Assembly (NCBI RefSeq): GCF_000003605.2
Contig: NW_003110486.1
Location: 131,421-150,520 of the forward strand
Direction of reading: 5' to 3'
DNA: 19,100 nt
DNA from: Saccoglossus kowalevskii
Lineage: Eukaryota > Hemichordata > Enteropneusta > Harrimaniidae
Both the position numbers and the translations under genes were made by a program. Shown in pieces: positions 1 to 9,470 of this stretch. Numbering within the stretch: the stretch's first letter is position 1; the number at the start of each line of letters is the position of its first letter. The notes below the pieces were generated by a model. That model worked only from the letters and a program-made list of their open reading frames with translations, was not told where the DNA came from and searched no databases.

Positions 1-274
1 ATTCCTGAAATGGACTACATAAACAGCGCCCTCTGTCAGGCTAAAATTAGTGTCCTATAACAAATTATATTTTCATTTTCTGTTATTGATAAGAAACAAA
101 TCACAATTATTCTTGGGATGTATAATGAGCAAGTGGAATGCATCTGGAAATTGACTTATTGTAATATCCTCTTGAAAACCATAGCGCCCTCTATCATTGA
201 CAACAGGTTTTAACTACACAGTCAATACAATATTTCAATTTATGATTATGAATGTTAGATGTTATTTAATTATA
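1..274. other. Non-coding stretch with two GCGCCCTCT motifs
   Basis: No coding frame is recognisable here. The sequence is AT-rich, with two same-orientation GCGCCCTCT cores (about 26-34 and 184-192). A related core in the opposite orientation, AGAGGGCGAT, lies near 10342. AGAGGGCGCT resembles the core of the animal CTCF motif, but it also occurs inside many invertebrate repeats, so the function is open. Confidence 0.4.
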
Positions 275-317
275 TTTTATAAAATATATATAACTAAATA
301 CAAGTTTATACAGCACC

Positions 318-1700
318 TAGTATCCATCGCAGTGATGCTCAATGACGCTTAGTTTCACAGATAGGCTTGCTGAAACAGGTAGGATTTGAGTTTGGTTTTG
401 AAGATGTTCACATTTGTAGCAGAACAGATGTCATTTTGTAATTGATTCAATAAAGACGGTGAGCAGCACAGTTTTGAGCTCTCTGAAGCTGGTATATCTG
501 TGAATTTGGTAAGCCATAGAGTAAGGCATTGCCGTAATCCAGTTCAACGGTTATGATAATTGAGTGAATGAGTTTAAGACAGGTATGCTCAGATAGATGT
601 TGGCGGATGAGTCCTATGCATCTGATATGCATGTATATGCTCTGGCATGTGCTGATGATATGTTTACTGAACGGAAGTGAATCATCAAAGATGACACCAA
701 TGTTGCGAGCTGCTTTAACTGGTTTAACGAGTGTTGATCCAATGTTGATACCATGCAAGGGGTTTAGAGAGAAGTCAACATTTTTAACGGATTAGCAATA
801 TCTCAATTTTACCATCATTTAGCTGTAATTCGTTGTTAACCATCCCAGACTTGATGTTAGATAGGCAATTTTCAATTTGGGATGTGGCAGCTGAAATGTC
901 ATCAGAGAAATGGTGAAAATGAAGATTGTGGTGACGAATAATTTTACCAAGAGATGAGATATAAATTGAGAATAACAGGGGGCCGAATACTGATCCCCTT
1001 GGGGAACTACATAATGAAGAGTTGTTTCTTTAGATGAATGACCATTAATGACAATTGACTGATGTCTGTTGGTGAGATATAAAGCTAGCTATTGCCAGGC
1101 GAGATCACATATGCTCATATCTGCTAGCCGTGCAAGAAAGATGACGCGGTTGATCGGTTGATCGTGTCAAAGGCAACAGACAGGTCTAGGAGGACAAGGA
1201 TAACATATTGTCCTGCATCAATACACATTGATATGTCATTGTGGACCTTAATGAGTGCTGTCTCAGTGCTGTGAAATTTCCTGTATGCAGACTGGAGAGG
1301 TTCAAAAAGAGAGTTCCTAGCGAGGTAGTCATTTAGTCTCCTGGCGACGACTTTTTCCAGAACTTTTGAAAGGAAAGGTAGGTTAGAGATGGGTTTTTCT
1401 TTTTAAGCAGTGGTATGACAACTGCATACTTCAAATTAGCTAGTACGAGTCCTTGTTGGAAAAATAGGTTGATGAGATACATGAGCCAGGGTATGATCTG
1501 TGATTAAACTTTCTTGAATAAATATGTGGGAATTTGGTCGAGACAACATGATTTAGATGGTGATTCCTTAAAAATCTTCTTGAGTTCATGTGTAGTAGTA
1601 GGCTGGAAACTTGAAAGTTGGTCGTACATGTAGCATTTGATGTAGAAATGACTGGATTATTATCACCCTGTCTGTCTAAATCCAAACCATGCCGAATATT
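318..1700 (-). pseudogene. LINE reverse transcriptase and C-terminal tail, broken
   Basis: Palm motif A is visible as LLDLSVAFDTIN (about 1190-1160). Right after it an 8-bp unit, GGTTGATC on the plus strand, is present twice (1148-1155 and 1156-1163), which shifts the frame; removing one unit would restore the family-like frame. The block [13 protein letters not shown] lies near 990-950. Motif C, normally YADD or FADD, reads FSDD at 898-909. The thumb region continues as a 103-codon frame (447-758) with LDYGNALLYGLP and LQRAQNCAA. There it jumps directly to the element's last residues, FKTKLKSYLFQQAYL, so the connecting region of roughly 80-100 codons is missing. Several further stops are present. 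This is a non-functional RNA-directed DNA polymerase relic. Confidence 0.85.
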
Positions 1701-2059
1701 GGTGATTTTATTTGTGAAGAATTCACTAAATGGTTCTGTGAGTTGATTGATTGAGTGAAGAATGAGTTGGCAGTGGTGATGTTTTATCAGTGGTTAGATT
1801 AGATGATAACTGAAATAGTGCTTTTTGATTGTAAGCGTTCTCTTCAATTATATCTGAATAGTATTTAGATTTAGCATCTTGAATAAGCTTGTTAAAAATG
1901 CATGTTTATTTAGTAGTTTCCTGAGGCACAAGTTGTAATGCGAAACAGCCACGTTCACATCTGCTGAAGGTTGACTGGAGTTTAGAGCATCCTTAATGTC
2001 ACATTCAAGATCTTCCACAACAATATCTATTTAATTTCCTTTTGAACTAATGGGGGTTT

Positions 2060-2720
2060 AGGTAGTAGACTTGTGTACGGATTGGAAAATGATCTGAAAT
2101 ATAAACAGTGTCAACAGTGACATTGAGGATCAGGTCAGGATTTGTGAAGACCAGATCAGGTGTGTGACCGTGGGTGTGTGTTGGAGCGTTCACCCACTGC
2201 TTTAAGTTACATGAGTCCAGTAATTCTTGACATTTGCGAGTATTGGGATCAGGTGATCCATTTGCTCAGTAAAAATTGAACTCCCCAATAATAGATATAT
2301 TGCTAGGTATGTAGATAAAGATTCAAGAAGATCTCCAAATTTATTGAGGAATTTGGAGACAGTGAATTTGTTCTTTGTGTAGGAAGGTGGACGATACATA
2401 ATAATGACTTTAAAAGTAATACCATGGTAACGCAGAGTGACTTCAACAGCCTTAAAGGTAGTAGCATTCTGTAGCAGCTTCCAGGAGGTAACTGTAATAC
2501 TAGACTTAAATATAAATGCAATCCCTCCACCAGTTGATTTCACACGCGGAAAATGAAGGTAAGTGTATCCAGCTGGTGTAACTTCGTTAATGATTGGTTC
2601 ATCGCCACTGGCTTTCAGCCATTGCAAGTGCATCAATATTATGTTCTACAATGTAGTTGGAAATTAGTATAGCCTTATTCCTAAATGTACGTTGTGGGTG
2701 AGCATTCAGCTTACGAGTAC
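2060..2720 (-). pseudogene. LINE endonuclease domain, broken
   Basis: This stretch encodes an exonuclease-endonuclease-phosphatase fold of the kind LINEs use to nick target DNA. The frame around RTFRNKAILISNYIVE (about 2690-2645) corresponds to the domain start. A frameshift near 2620 leads into a 144-codon frame (2202-2636) with WLKASGDEPIINE, RVKSTGGGIAFIFK and VIIMYRPPSYTKNKF. The family's GDFN motif reads GEFN here, with the Asp codon replaced by GAG at 2281-2283. A TGA follows at 2266-2268, three codons after the motif. The downstream SDH signature is preserved as SDHFPI (SDH codons 2089-2097). Loss of the metal-binding Asp plus the stop make activity very unlikely. Confidence 0.8.
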
Positions 2721-3418
2721 CAGCTCTTTTTTTCTCTGTGGGTTGATGACTTTGACTGAATACCTAATGATCTGATCTTATTCCAGACTGAAAGAGAGCA
2801 TTTGTGCTCAATAGTACAGATGCTACTGTTTCTTTTAATGAATAGATCATTTTTAGTATAATTAATTCTCCTGGAATGACTGTTGCCATTTGCATGGTAA
2901 TGATAATTAGTAGGACAAAAAGAATTTCAATGAGTCTTTTCATTTGAACTGCTGAGTGGTGACAGGTATTTCCAGGTGTGCATGTAAATGAGTCTATTGT
3001 TCATGCAAGGTAGTTACCATAGAAATGGTGACTGAATTGAAACACAAAACAAAATGAATATGAAGAAATTACAGCAAACAGCAGTCCTGGCAGACAAAAT
3101 AACAGTTCTGCTAGTCCAACGTGTTCTCTGACTGTTCATAGATGGAGTAGTAACACAAAAACAGTTTAATAATCGATGGTATTCACTAAACCAAACAAGT
3201 TTGGAGAGCTTCTGTGAGGGGCAGTCTGCTAGGCGCACACCATCCATGCAAACATATAATATTAATTTTGTGTTTTATCATATTGCTTAATTTAAAGTGC
3301 ATTCCCACTTCGCAAATATGTGAAGCACGACTTCCAGAACAAGCTAAAAACAAAAAAATGTGTTAAAATGGTTCTGTTTTAGCTTAAACATGAGATATGT
3401 TAAAAATATATATCATAC

Positions 3419-3535
3419 CTGACAATTTCCACTCATTTCATTCGGAGGAGGGGGTCTGGAGGGTCTTATCCCATTGGCAAACATACCTACAAAGCCCCCT
3501 AACTCAGTGAGTGTGGTCAATAATTCAAGCTTAAT
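3419..3535 (-). other. Exon-like open frame of 39 codons, unknown
   Basis: An in-frame open stretch on the minus strand reads through ELGGFVGMFANGIRPSRP and PPPPNEMSGNCQ and ends exactly at a consensus-like 5' splice site, CAG|GTATGA (exon end at 3419). No acceptor is certain; an AG sits just upstream of the GGGGC near 3500. I do not recognise the peptide. It could be an exon of a gene outside the window, a relic, or chance. Confidence 0.2.
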
Positions 3536-3603
3536 TTAGAAGTCTTGCATAAATTCAAATTCATATCATATCTAATCTAAATTTTTGATGTTGTCCATAT
3601 TAC

Positions 3604-3961
3604 CAGGGAGGGAGAACTGCATCACAGAATGTTCTTACATTGCTAAGACGTGCCACTGTACCATGTATATCTATGGGCTCTGCGAAAGCTGCTGTGGAAT
3701 GCCGATCTAGGGAAGGAAACGACACAAACTCAACTTTGATGTAATTCTGAGTAACCAAATTTGTATATGTAGGTGTAATATTGTTACCTTGTTCAGAGAG
3801 TCTAAACAACTATCCCAAAGTACAGTTTTCTGTGAGTTTTCCACATTTGTTTTCATCGTAATTGTCGTCCGGCGGTAAGCATGCCCGGATGTCTGCCCAA
3901 GAATTTGTCGGAAAATGGTACTTCACAGAGTTCCTAAGAGGGAATGCTACTCTAATCTTGA
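3604..3961 (-). other. Exon-like open frame with one internal stop, unknown
   Basis: One minus-strand frame runs about 119 codons with a single TAG (3810-3812). It starts after a pyrimidine-rich tract and an ACAG|TC acceptor-like junction at 3961. It ends at a CCTG|GTAATA donor-like junction at 3604. The peptide has balanced composition and cysteines (ADIRACLPPDDNYDENKCGK before the stop, DIHGTVARLSNVRTFCDAV after it), unlike random AT-rich translation. No family is recognised. It may be a decayed exon, or a real exon carrying a nonsense change. The neighbouring exon-like frame (3419-3535) does not join it in an obviously matching phase. Confidence 0.25.
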
Positions 3962-4122
3962 CTGTTTTTATTCTTAAGGTCAACAGAAGTAGAAATATGC
4001 AAACACCAGATTTTATATTTTAATTCTAGCTCTTTTCCCAGGTTATATATGAAGACGTTTTGTGGTAGACTAGAACTTAACTTAACTTTTAATTCAACAT
4101 TAAATATAACAATAATTGATAT

Positions 4123-4254
4123 TTGAAGGGCGGTGGTCGTCGTGTTGCATCTCGTTCGATTTGGAACTCATAGTGACATACACAACGCATGTAAAATACA
4201 TTGTTTTTTACATGAAATTCAAGCATGCTCTGTGCGATGACAACTGCCCTTTAA
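4123..4254. mobile_element. Palindromic MITE, copy 1
   Basis: A 132-bp element bounded by TTGAAGGGCGGT on the left and ACTGCCCTTTAA on the right, which are inverted repeats of each other. It aligns over its whole length with the elements at 10894-11021 and 17924-18056, sharing the internal blocks CTCATA and TGTTCGA or CGTTCGAT. No coding capacity. The three dispersed copies and terminal inverted repeats indicate a non-autonomous DNA transposon. Many CpG positions of copy 3 are TG or CA here. Confidence 0.75.
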
Positions 4255-4337
4255 CCAGTAAGTTTAGATGACTCCTAAGCTCACAGCCAATACCATCTCC
4301 GGAAGATAAGCAACCTTAACCTTAACTCAACTGGAAT

Positions 4338-4368
4338 TTGTGTATTTTTGTGTCACGAAAATACACAA
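4338..4368. repeat. Perfect 11-bp inverted repeat (hairpin)
   Basis: TTGTGTATTTT (4338-4348) and AAAATACACAA (4358-4368) are exact reverse complements around a 9-nt loop. It lies 84 bp after MITE copy 1. Function is unknown. Confidence 0.6.
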
Positions 4369-4879
4369 GAACATCAGCAATGACCAGGAAATTTCCAATG
4401 CAATGATTTAGGCATACATTATACCAGGACGTTATACAACATTGAAGAAAGGTCTTCTCAAAGAATGATTGTCGCGCCACACATGCGCAGGATACGGGTC
4501 TCATATGAACACAGATGGCAATTTTGACTGTTGCACGGACTAACGAGTACAAATGAAGACATTACCAAACTTTATTTACATATTTTTTTGGTGATTGGAA
4601 GGTATCGAAATCGTCAAATGTGGTAATTAGTGCATGCCTGTACCAGGTCAAAACCAGTTGTAGTTTCCATTATACAACAAGTACTTTAGGGTTATGCAGT
4701 AGAAACAAATGTAAAGTAGTTTAAATTCATATTTGTATATTCTGTGATCAGATAGTCTGACCAAATAATACTTAATCCTTACATGAAGCATCTACATTCG
4801 AACTTTGCAGCCGTGCATACCAATGTGCAATTGATTTGGAAGATCTGGCGACATGCTAGCTATAAAAGCCAAATACCCC

Positions 4880-5912
4880 AATATATGCATGGTTTTATTA
4901 TATGGAGATTTATCTGATTCAAAAGAAAGAAGCACTAGAGAATCCATGGTATTATATTTGCTAAATTTCTTGTATCAAAGATTTCCAGTTTTCAGATTTG
5001 GCGAAACTGTACATTTGGTGATACTGATTTGAAAGATTTGGGAATCAGATGAATGGGTTCATACAACAATTCATGCACAGGAAAAGGCTAAAGAAGTGTT
5101 CTTGTTGTTAATGTGAAGACATAATGTTTCTTCATAATGCTTACTCTCAGCTAGGACTTCAGCGCTATACATTTGTCAAAAGCTTCTCAAACAGTATTAA
5201 GTGTGACATTGGAAGGGCAGAGTATTAAACAATAATCTGAAAAACTACAATATTTGAAAGACAGCTAAGGCCACAAATCAACTATCACTTTTCAACAGTG
5301 TCAAACGTGTACAACCAATAAGAAAGAAGAATAAGACACAGTACTTAATGCGAACCACTATTGCAATTGTATATGTGACTAATGATTCATGCCAAAACAG
5401 GGAAAAAAGATCTGGTAGATGAACTACACCATCTGGAAATATGTGTACCATACACAACTCTGTATGATTCAGATTTCAAAAGAAGAAAGTTGTATACCTA
5501 CTGAAACTGTGGCAATAGATAACATTGATCAATGACACAAGTATATCTCTATTTCAGCACACAAAATAATATTATGAAGTTGATGAAACATTTTTTTTCT
5601 AATTGATGATAATATGTGTTCTGTGAAAAAGTTAGATCATTTGCCTGATAGCTCAAGTGAAATACCTCAAACAATTTATAAAGACCCAATTCCAATTCCA
5701 GTTCCAATAAGAGACGACTTAGAGATGAAAATTGGCGAGACATTGCAAGATACAAATGCAGAAGAGGCTTGGTTACAGACAGTGAAAGAGGTTTGTGGAC
5801 TGCATACCCTGCATACATTAGAAATGCACTTCTTCTTCTCCTCGCACATCGTTCCTTGAAATGGTTCGTCAAGGAATGAATATCATAAAATCAGCTATTC
5901 AATACTGTAAAA
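4880..5912 (+). pseudogene. Pseudogene of an uncharacterised multicopy protein family (AIDNID motif)
   Basis: Frames on the plus strand give successive peptides of one family, separated by frameshifts and stops. In order these are GDLSDSKERSTRESMVLYLL (from about 4905), LSLFNSVKRV (about 5288), IHAKTGKKDLVDELHHLEIC (about 5388-5447), TVAIDNIDQ (about 5504-5530), DTSISLFQH (about 5534-5560), a 5614-5790 frame with LPDSSSEIPQ, PIPIPVPI and EEAWLQTVK, and MVRQGMNIIKSAIQYC (5861-5908). From family knowledge, this order (an 'IHxKT..K.LVD' block, a 'VDNIDHN' block, an 'FHGTxISLFQ' block, a 'W' block, then 'MVxxGMxxI') recurs in large uncharacterised proteins in several invertebrate genomes; I infer a mobile-element origin. 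The copy has an internal deletion between AIDNIDQ and DTSISLFQ. Its 5' limit is uncertain. Confidence 0.55.
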
Positions 5913-6184
5913 TACTTCAAACGAATATATATTTTAAATTCAAATTCAAAAATGAGTGAAATTAAACTCTATACAAAATAAAAATACTTTTCAGTGAAGA
6001 TTAAACCAACTACAATCAAGTATTTAGTATTTTTAGCTACCATAAACCAGACAAATTACACAATAGCCAAACTATAAAACAGAATTGATAGATAGTCTTG
6101 GTGAAGACTTTTTTGTAACTACGCTTGGTATGTTTGGAGGACAACAAACAAAATGACTGCTTGCAAGTAGCTGTAACCACTACA
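5913..6184. other. AT-rich spacer, no gene seen
   Basis: AT-rich DNA between the pseudogene and the gypsy gag remnant, with a short AAATTC tandem repeat (about 5934-5949). I looked here for a 5' LTR or a primer-binding site and recognised neither. Confidence 0.5.
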
Positions 6185-6186
6185 AA

Positions 6187-6620
6187 ATCGAAAAGCCTTC
6201 CGAGCCTCTAATCCTGGAAGGAAATTTGGCAGAGAATTGGCGAAGATGGAAACAAAGGTTCGACATCTTTATGCAAGCCAGTAAATCTGACCAGGATGAC
6301 AAAAACTTGCAGTGTAGCATACTTCTTCATGTCATCGGAGAAGAGGCCCTCGAGGTGTACAACACGTTAAACATTCCCGCCGCAGATAAAGGCAAGTTTG
6401 GTGTGTTGACAGAATAATTCAGACAATATTGCTGTCCCAGGAAGTTTTCCACATGTGATCAACAACATGGAGAGTCTATCGACCATTACGTTACAGATGT
6501 CCGTAATCGAAGTAAGTCATGTTAATTTACCCCCTTGACTGATAAAAAACAGAATTGACATTTGCCGTGCATCTGAGCAGTCAAAAAGTTATATGCAAGA
6601 CTTGTCAGTGAACGAGGATA
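6187..6620 (+). pseudogene. gypsy gag (capsid-like) remnant
   Basis: The frame containing PSEPLILEGNLAENWRRWKQ and LLHVIGEEALEVYNTLNIP (to 6417) is a characteristic start of a gag protein in one animal Ty3/gypsy lineage. A TAA at 6415-6417 interrupts it. The same protein continues degraded, with QQHGESIDHYVTDVRNRSKS (about 6460-6520), a stop, and a poorly preserved end near 6620. Gag would form the particle; this copy cannot. Confidence 0.75.
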
Positions 6621-6714
6621 ACGCTGTATACACAATGCAAAAGAGGCCCAGTGCAGGAAAGTTTAGTGCTAGAAGTAACAGAAAGAAAGTACACGAAGCT
6701 CCAGATGCTGAAAA

Positions 6715-6800
6715 GAAATTCAAATGTCTCTGATGTGATCTTGTACATGCTGCGAGAAAATGTCCGGCTTATGGTAAAACGTGTAGGAAGTGTCAAGGTA
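6715..6800 (+). pseudogene. gypsy gag zinc-knuckle remnant
   Basis: Codons at 6725, 6734, 6746 and 6761 give Cys, Cys, His and Cys in a C-X2-C-X3-H-X4-C pattern. This is followed by PAYGKTCRKC, typical of the gag nucleic-acid-binding region of this retrotransposon type. A TGA at 6731-6733 lies between the first two cysteines. Confidence 0.6.
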
Positions 6801-6933
6801 GAAACTAAGTCTGTAGATCAAAGAAACTTGATACACTTAAAGAAAATAATAGTGACACATATTATGAACCCAATAGAGATTTGTTTTCGGGAATTATCGA
6901 AAAACAAGACAATAGGAATGATACGTAAATCTG

Positions 6934-7155
6934 GTGGTTGACAAAAATAAAATGCAGTTTAAATTGGACACAGGTGCCCAAGTAAACGTCATCCCAGATA
7001 GAGTATACAGTCGCATGAATAACAAACCAGATATACATATGAAGAAAACAGATATATGCTTGACATCATATGGTGGTCACAAGATTAGTGCATTGGGTGA
7101 GGCAACATTAACTTGCAAACACAACAATACAGAAAAAGACCTGAATTTGTTGTAG
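6934..7155 (+). pseudogene. gypsy aspartic protease remnant
   Basis: The active-site signature LDTGAQVNVIP is intact (LDTGA at 6964-6978), as expected for the retropepsin-like protease that cuts Gag-Pol. The 73-codon frame continues through ICLTSYGGHKISALGEATLT and then stops at 7153-7155. The pol frame resumes only after further stops near 7200 and 7339. The catalytic motif is preserved, but it is not in a continuous polyprotein. Confidence 0.75.
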
Positions 7156-7206
7156 CAGATGTAGTGTCAAAACCTATCATGCCTGTCAAAGTCTTAATTT
7201 AATACG

Positions 7207-8020
7207 AAGAGTGATGATCATAGACAGTAGTGATATTCTGAGTGAATATAGTGATTTATTCGAAGGACTTGGTTGTGTTGAAGGAGAACATCACATTCAG
7301 CTTGATGAAACAGTTCCCCCAGTGGTTCACCCTCCATGAAAGGTACCATTTGTGATTAGAGACAAACTGAAGAATGAACGGCAAAGAATGCTGGATCTTC
7401 AAGTTATAGAAAAGGTTGATGCACCAACAGATTGGGTCAATTTAATGGTAATAGTAGAAAACGAAGGCAAAAGCCTAAGAATTTGCCTAGACCAATGTGA
7501 TTTAAACAGAGCTGTGAAACGTGAACATTTCCAATTGCCTGCCGCCAACGAAGTGACTAGTAAGTTATTCGGTGCTACATTTATCAGCAAACTAGATGCC
7601 AAAGATGGTTTTTGGCATGTGAAACTAGATGCAGAGTCATCCAAATTAACAACGTTTAACACCCCATTCAGGCGATACAAATTCAACAGGTTTAATACCC
7701 TTTGGATTAAACTCAGCAAATGAAGTATTCCAGAAGAAAATGCAACAAGCATTTGAGGGTATAGATGGAGTTGATGTCATTTTCGATGACATATTGATCA
7801 ATACCAAAGATGATGAGGAGCATGATATGCGCCTTTGGCAAGCACTAGACAGAGCGAGAGAGAAAGGCATCCTACTCAAGAAACAGAAGTGTAAAATAAA
7901 GATACCAGAAGTTACTTACATTGGTGATGTGATACCTAGTGAAGGGTTTGAAACCAGACAAGACTGATGTTGAGGTGATAACAAGCATGCCGAAATCAGA
8001 AGACAAACAAGGAGTCATGA
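7207..8020 (+). pseudogene. gypsy reverse transcriptase, frameshifted
   Basis: The N-terminal part EYSDLFEGLGCVEGEHHIQL (about 7246-7305) is followed by an in-frame TGA and then a 123-codon frame (7352-7723) with SLRICLDQCDLNRAVKREHF and ISKLDAKDGFWHVKLD. A frameshift near 7697 moves to the frame 7740-7967, which holds the catalytic motif as VIFDDIL; F-D-D is at 7782-7790, so both Asp codons survive. Another shift follows near 7950, where the protein continues with VEVITSMPKSEDKQGVM. About 40 codons of the usual RT/RNase H connection are missing near 8020. Confidence 0.85.
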
Positions 8021-8023
8021 GAC

Positions 8024-8545
8024 ATGAGACACACAAAACATGTCTACAATTACAGAGCCAATACGTTTTCTACTGAATGGCACTGGGGACATGAGCAAGA
8101 CGAAGCTCTATGTGAAATAAAGAGAATACTGACTAGTGAACCAGTGTTAAAGTACTATGATGTTAGTAAACCTGTTACAATATCTGCTGATGCATCAAAG
8201 AGTGGATTGGGTGCAATACTAATACAACATGGTCATTCAATTGCATATGCATCCAGAGCAATGACAATTACACAACAGAATTGTACACAAATCGAAAAAG
8301 AGGCACTTGCAGTTGTATTTGGATGTGAAAAGTTCCATCAGTACATATACGGGAAAGAAATTGACATAGAAAGTGATCATAAGCCACTAGAAGCTATATT
8401 TTAGAGACCAATTGGCAGCGCCCCACCAAGAATTCAGAGATTCATGCTAAGATTACAGAAGTACAAATACAACATGTACTATAAACCAGGCAAATATATG
8501 TACATACCAGATACATCATGTACACTATCCAGGGCATACCCTAAC
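8024..8545 (+). pseudogene. gypsy RNase H domain, one nonsense codon
   Basis: The frame 8024-8404 encodes a typical Ty3/gypsy RNase H. It includes VTISADASKSGLGAILIQ, CTQIEKEALAVVFGCEKFHQ and ESDHKPLEAIF, so the Asp, Glu and Asp positions expected for catalysis are all present. A TAG at 8402-8404 interrupts it, but the same frame then continues through PRIQRFMLRLQKYKYNMYY to beyond 8540, so this looks like a point change. It is the best preserved domain of the element. Confidence 0.85.
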
Positions 8546-8591
8546 AAATGTGATGCAGATGACGACTTGGAAATAGAAGCCCAAAGTTCAC

Positions 8592-9470
8592 ATGGTGACA
8601 AAAAGCTTATCCTTGACACCTGAACAACGTCAAAGGTATCAGGAAGCAAACAAAAATGACAAGTCACTACAGACCCTTAAAGAAACAGTTAGGAATGGTC
8701 GGTCTAATAGTAAGCAGGAAATTCCATACAACATAGCAGAATATTGGAGTTGTAGAGACGAGATAAGCGAGGCTGATGGACTAATGTTTAAAGGTGAAAA
8801 ACTGATAATCCCTTGTGAACTAAGAAGTGACACACTCAAGAAACTACATGAAAGTCATATGGAAACCGACAAGACTCGCAAACGAGCTAGAGATGTAATA
8901 TTATGGTCAGGAATGTTTTCTGTGATAACTGACATGCTGTCAAAGTGTAGTACATGTTTGAAGTATCGACCAAGGAACCAAAAGGAACCCTTGATACCAC
9001 ATGAAGCCCCAGAAAGACCATGACAGAAGGTGGGGACTGATTTGTTTACATTCGTGGTAAATGGTAAAGACTGTCTTACAACCATTGACTACAGTACAGT
9101 TATTATTTAAAATGACAGTACTGTGTCTGCAGAGATCATGACGCAGCTGAAATCAAGCTTTGCTAAATACGGTACTCCAGAGGAAGTAGTGTCTGATAAT
9201 GGACCCCAGTATGCATGCTACACATTTCGGAAATTTGCAAATAATTGAGGGTTAAAACACACAACGTCCAGTACACGATACCCACAGTAGAAAAAAAAAG
9301 CAGTTGGAACAGTGAAAGCATTACTAAAGAAAGCAATGGATACTGGAAATGATCCATACTTAGCACTACAGGAATACAGAACAACGCCAATTTCTGGTAT
9401 GAAGCTCAGCTCATCATGAATAGACGACTGAGAACCTAGATAACAACATCCCACTGCCTCCTACAGCCAA
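8592..9470 (+). pseudogene. gypsy integrase, catalytic Glu lost
   Basis: The first part (8592-9023) carries the H2C2 zinc-binding module: His codons at 8847 and 8856, Cys codons at 8946 and 8955. It is followed by YRPRNQKEPLIPHEAPERP and a TGA at 9021-9023, where this family normally has Trp. The same frame goes on into the DDE core, with the first Asp in VGTDLF (codon 9039-9041) and the second in VVSDNGPQY (codon 9195-9197). Extra stops lie at about 9108 and 9246. Where the third catalytic residue is expected, the sequence reads PQ, stop, KKKAVGTVK (about 9280-9313). It is shorter than the family pattern and lacks the Glu. It cannot be functional. Confidence 0.85.

Larger units (their letters stand above)
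275..3000 (-). mobile_element. Decayed non-LTR retrotransposon (LINE, CR1/L2/Jockey-like)
   Basis: A minus-strand LINE relic. In transcription order (high to low coordinates) it has an N-terminal linker, an apurinic-like endonuclease (about 2720-2060), a reverse transcriptase (about 1700-450) and a C-terminal tail ending near 318. A short AT-rich 3' UTR reaches about 275. The order and motifs ([45 protein letters not shown]) are those of the CR1/L2/Jockey group; the exact clade cannot be settled by eye. It is dead: many stops and frameshifts, altered catalytic motifs, and an internal deletion near 450. The 5' limit is uncertain. The open stretch at 3014-3247 may be its 5' region or unrelated flank. 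No target-site duplication was recognised. Confidence 0.85.

Noticed and set aside
4123-4254. Assignment of the MITE to piggyBac because of TTAA ends
   Set aside because: The inverted repeat after TTAA starts AGGG rather than CCC, and the target duplication cannot be proved from these copies.
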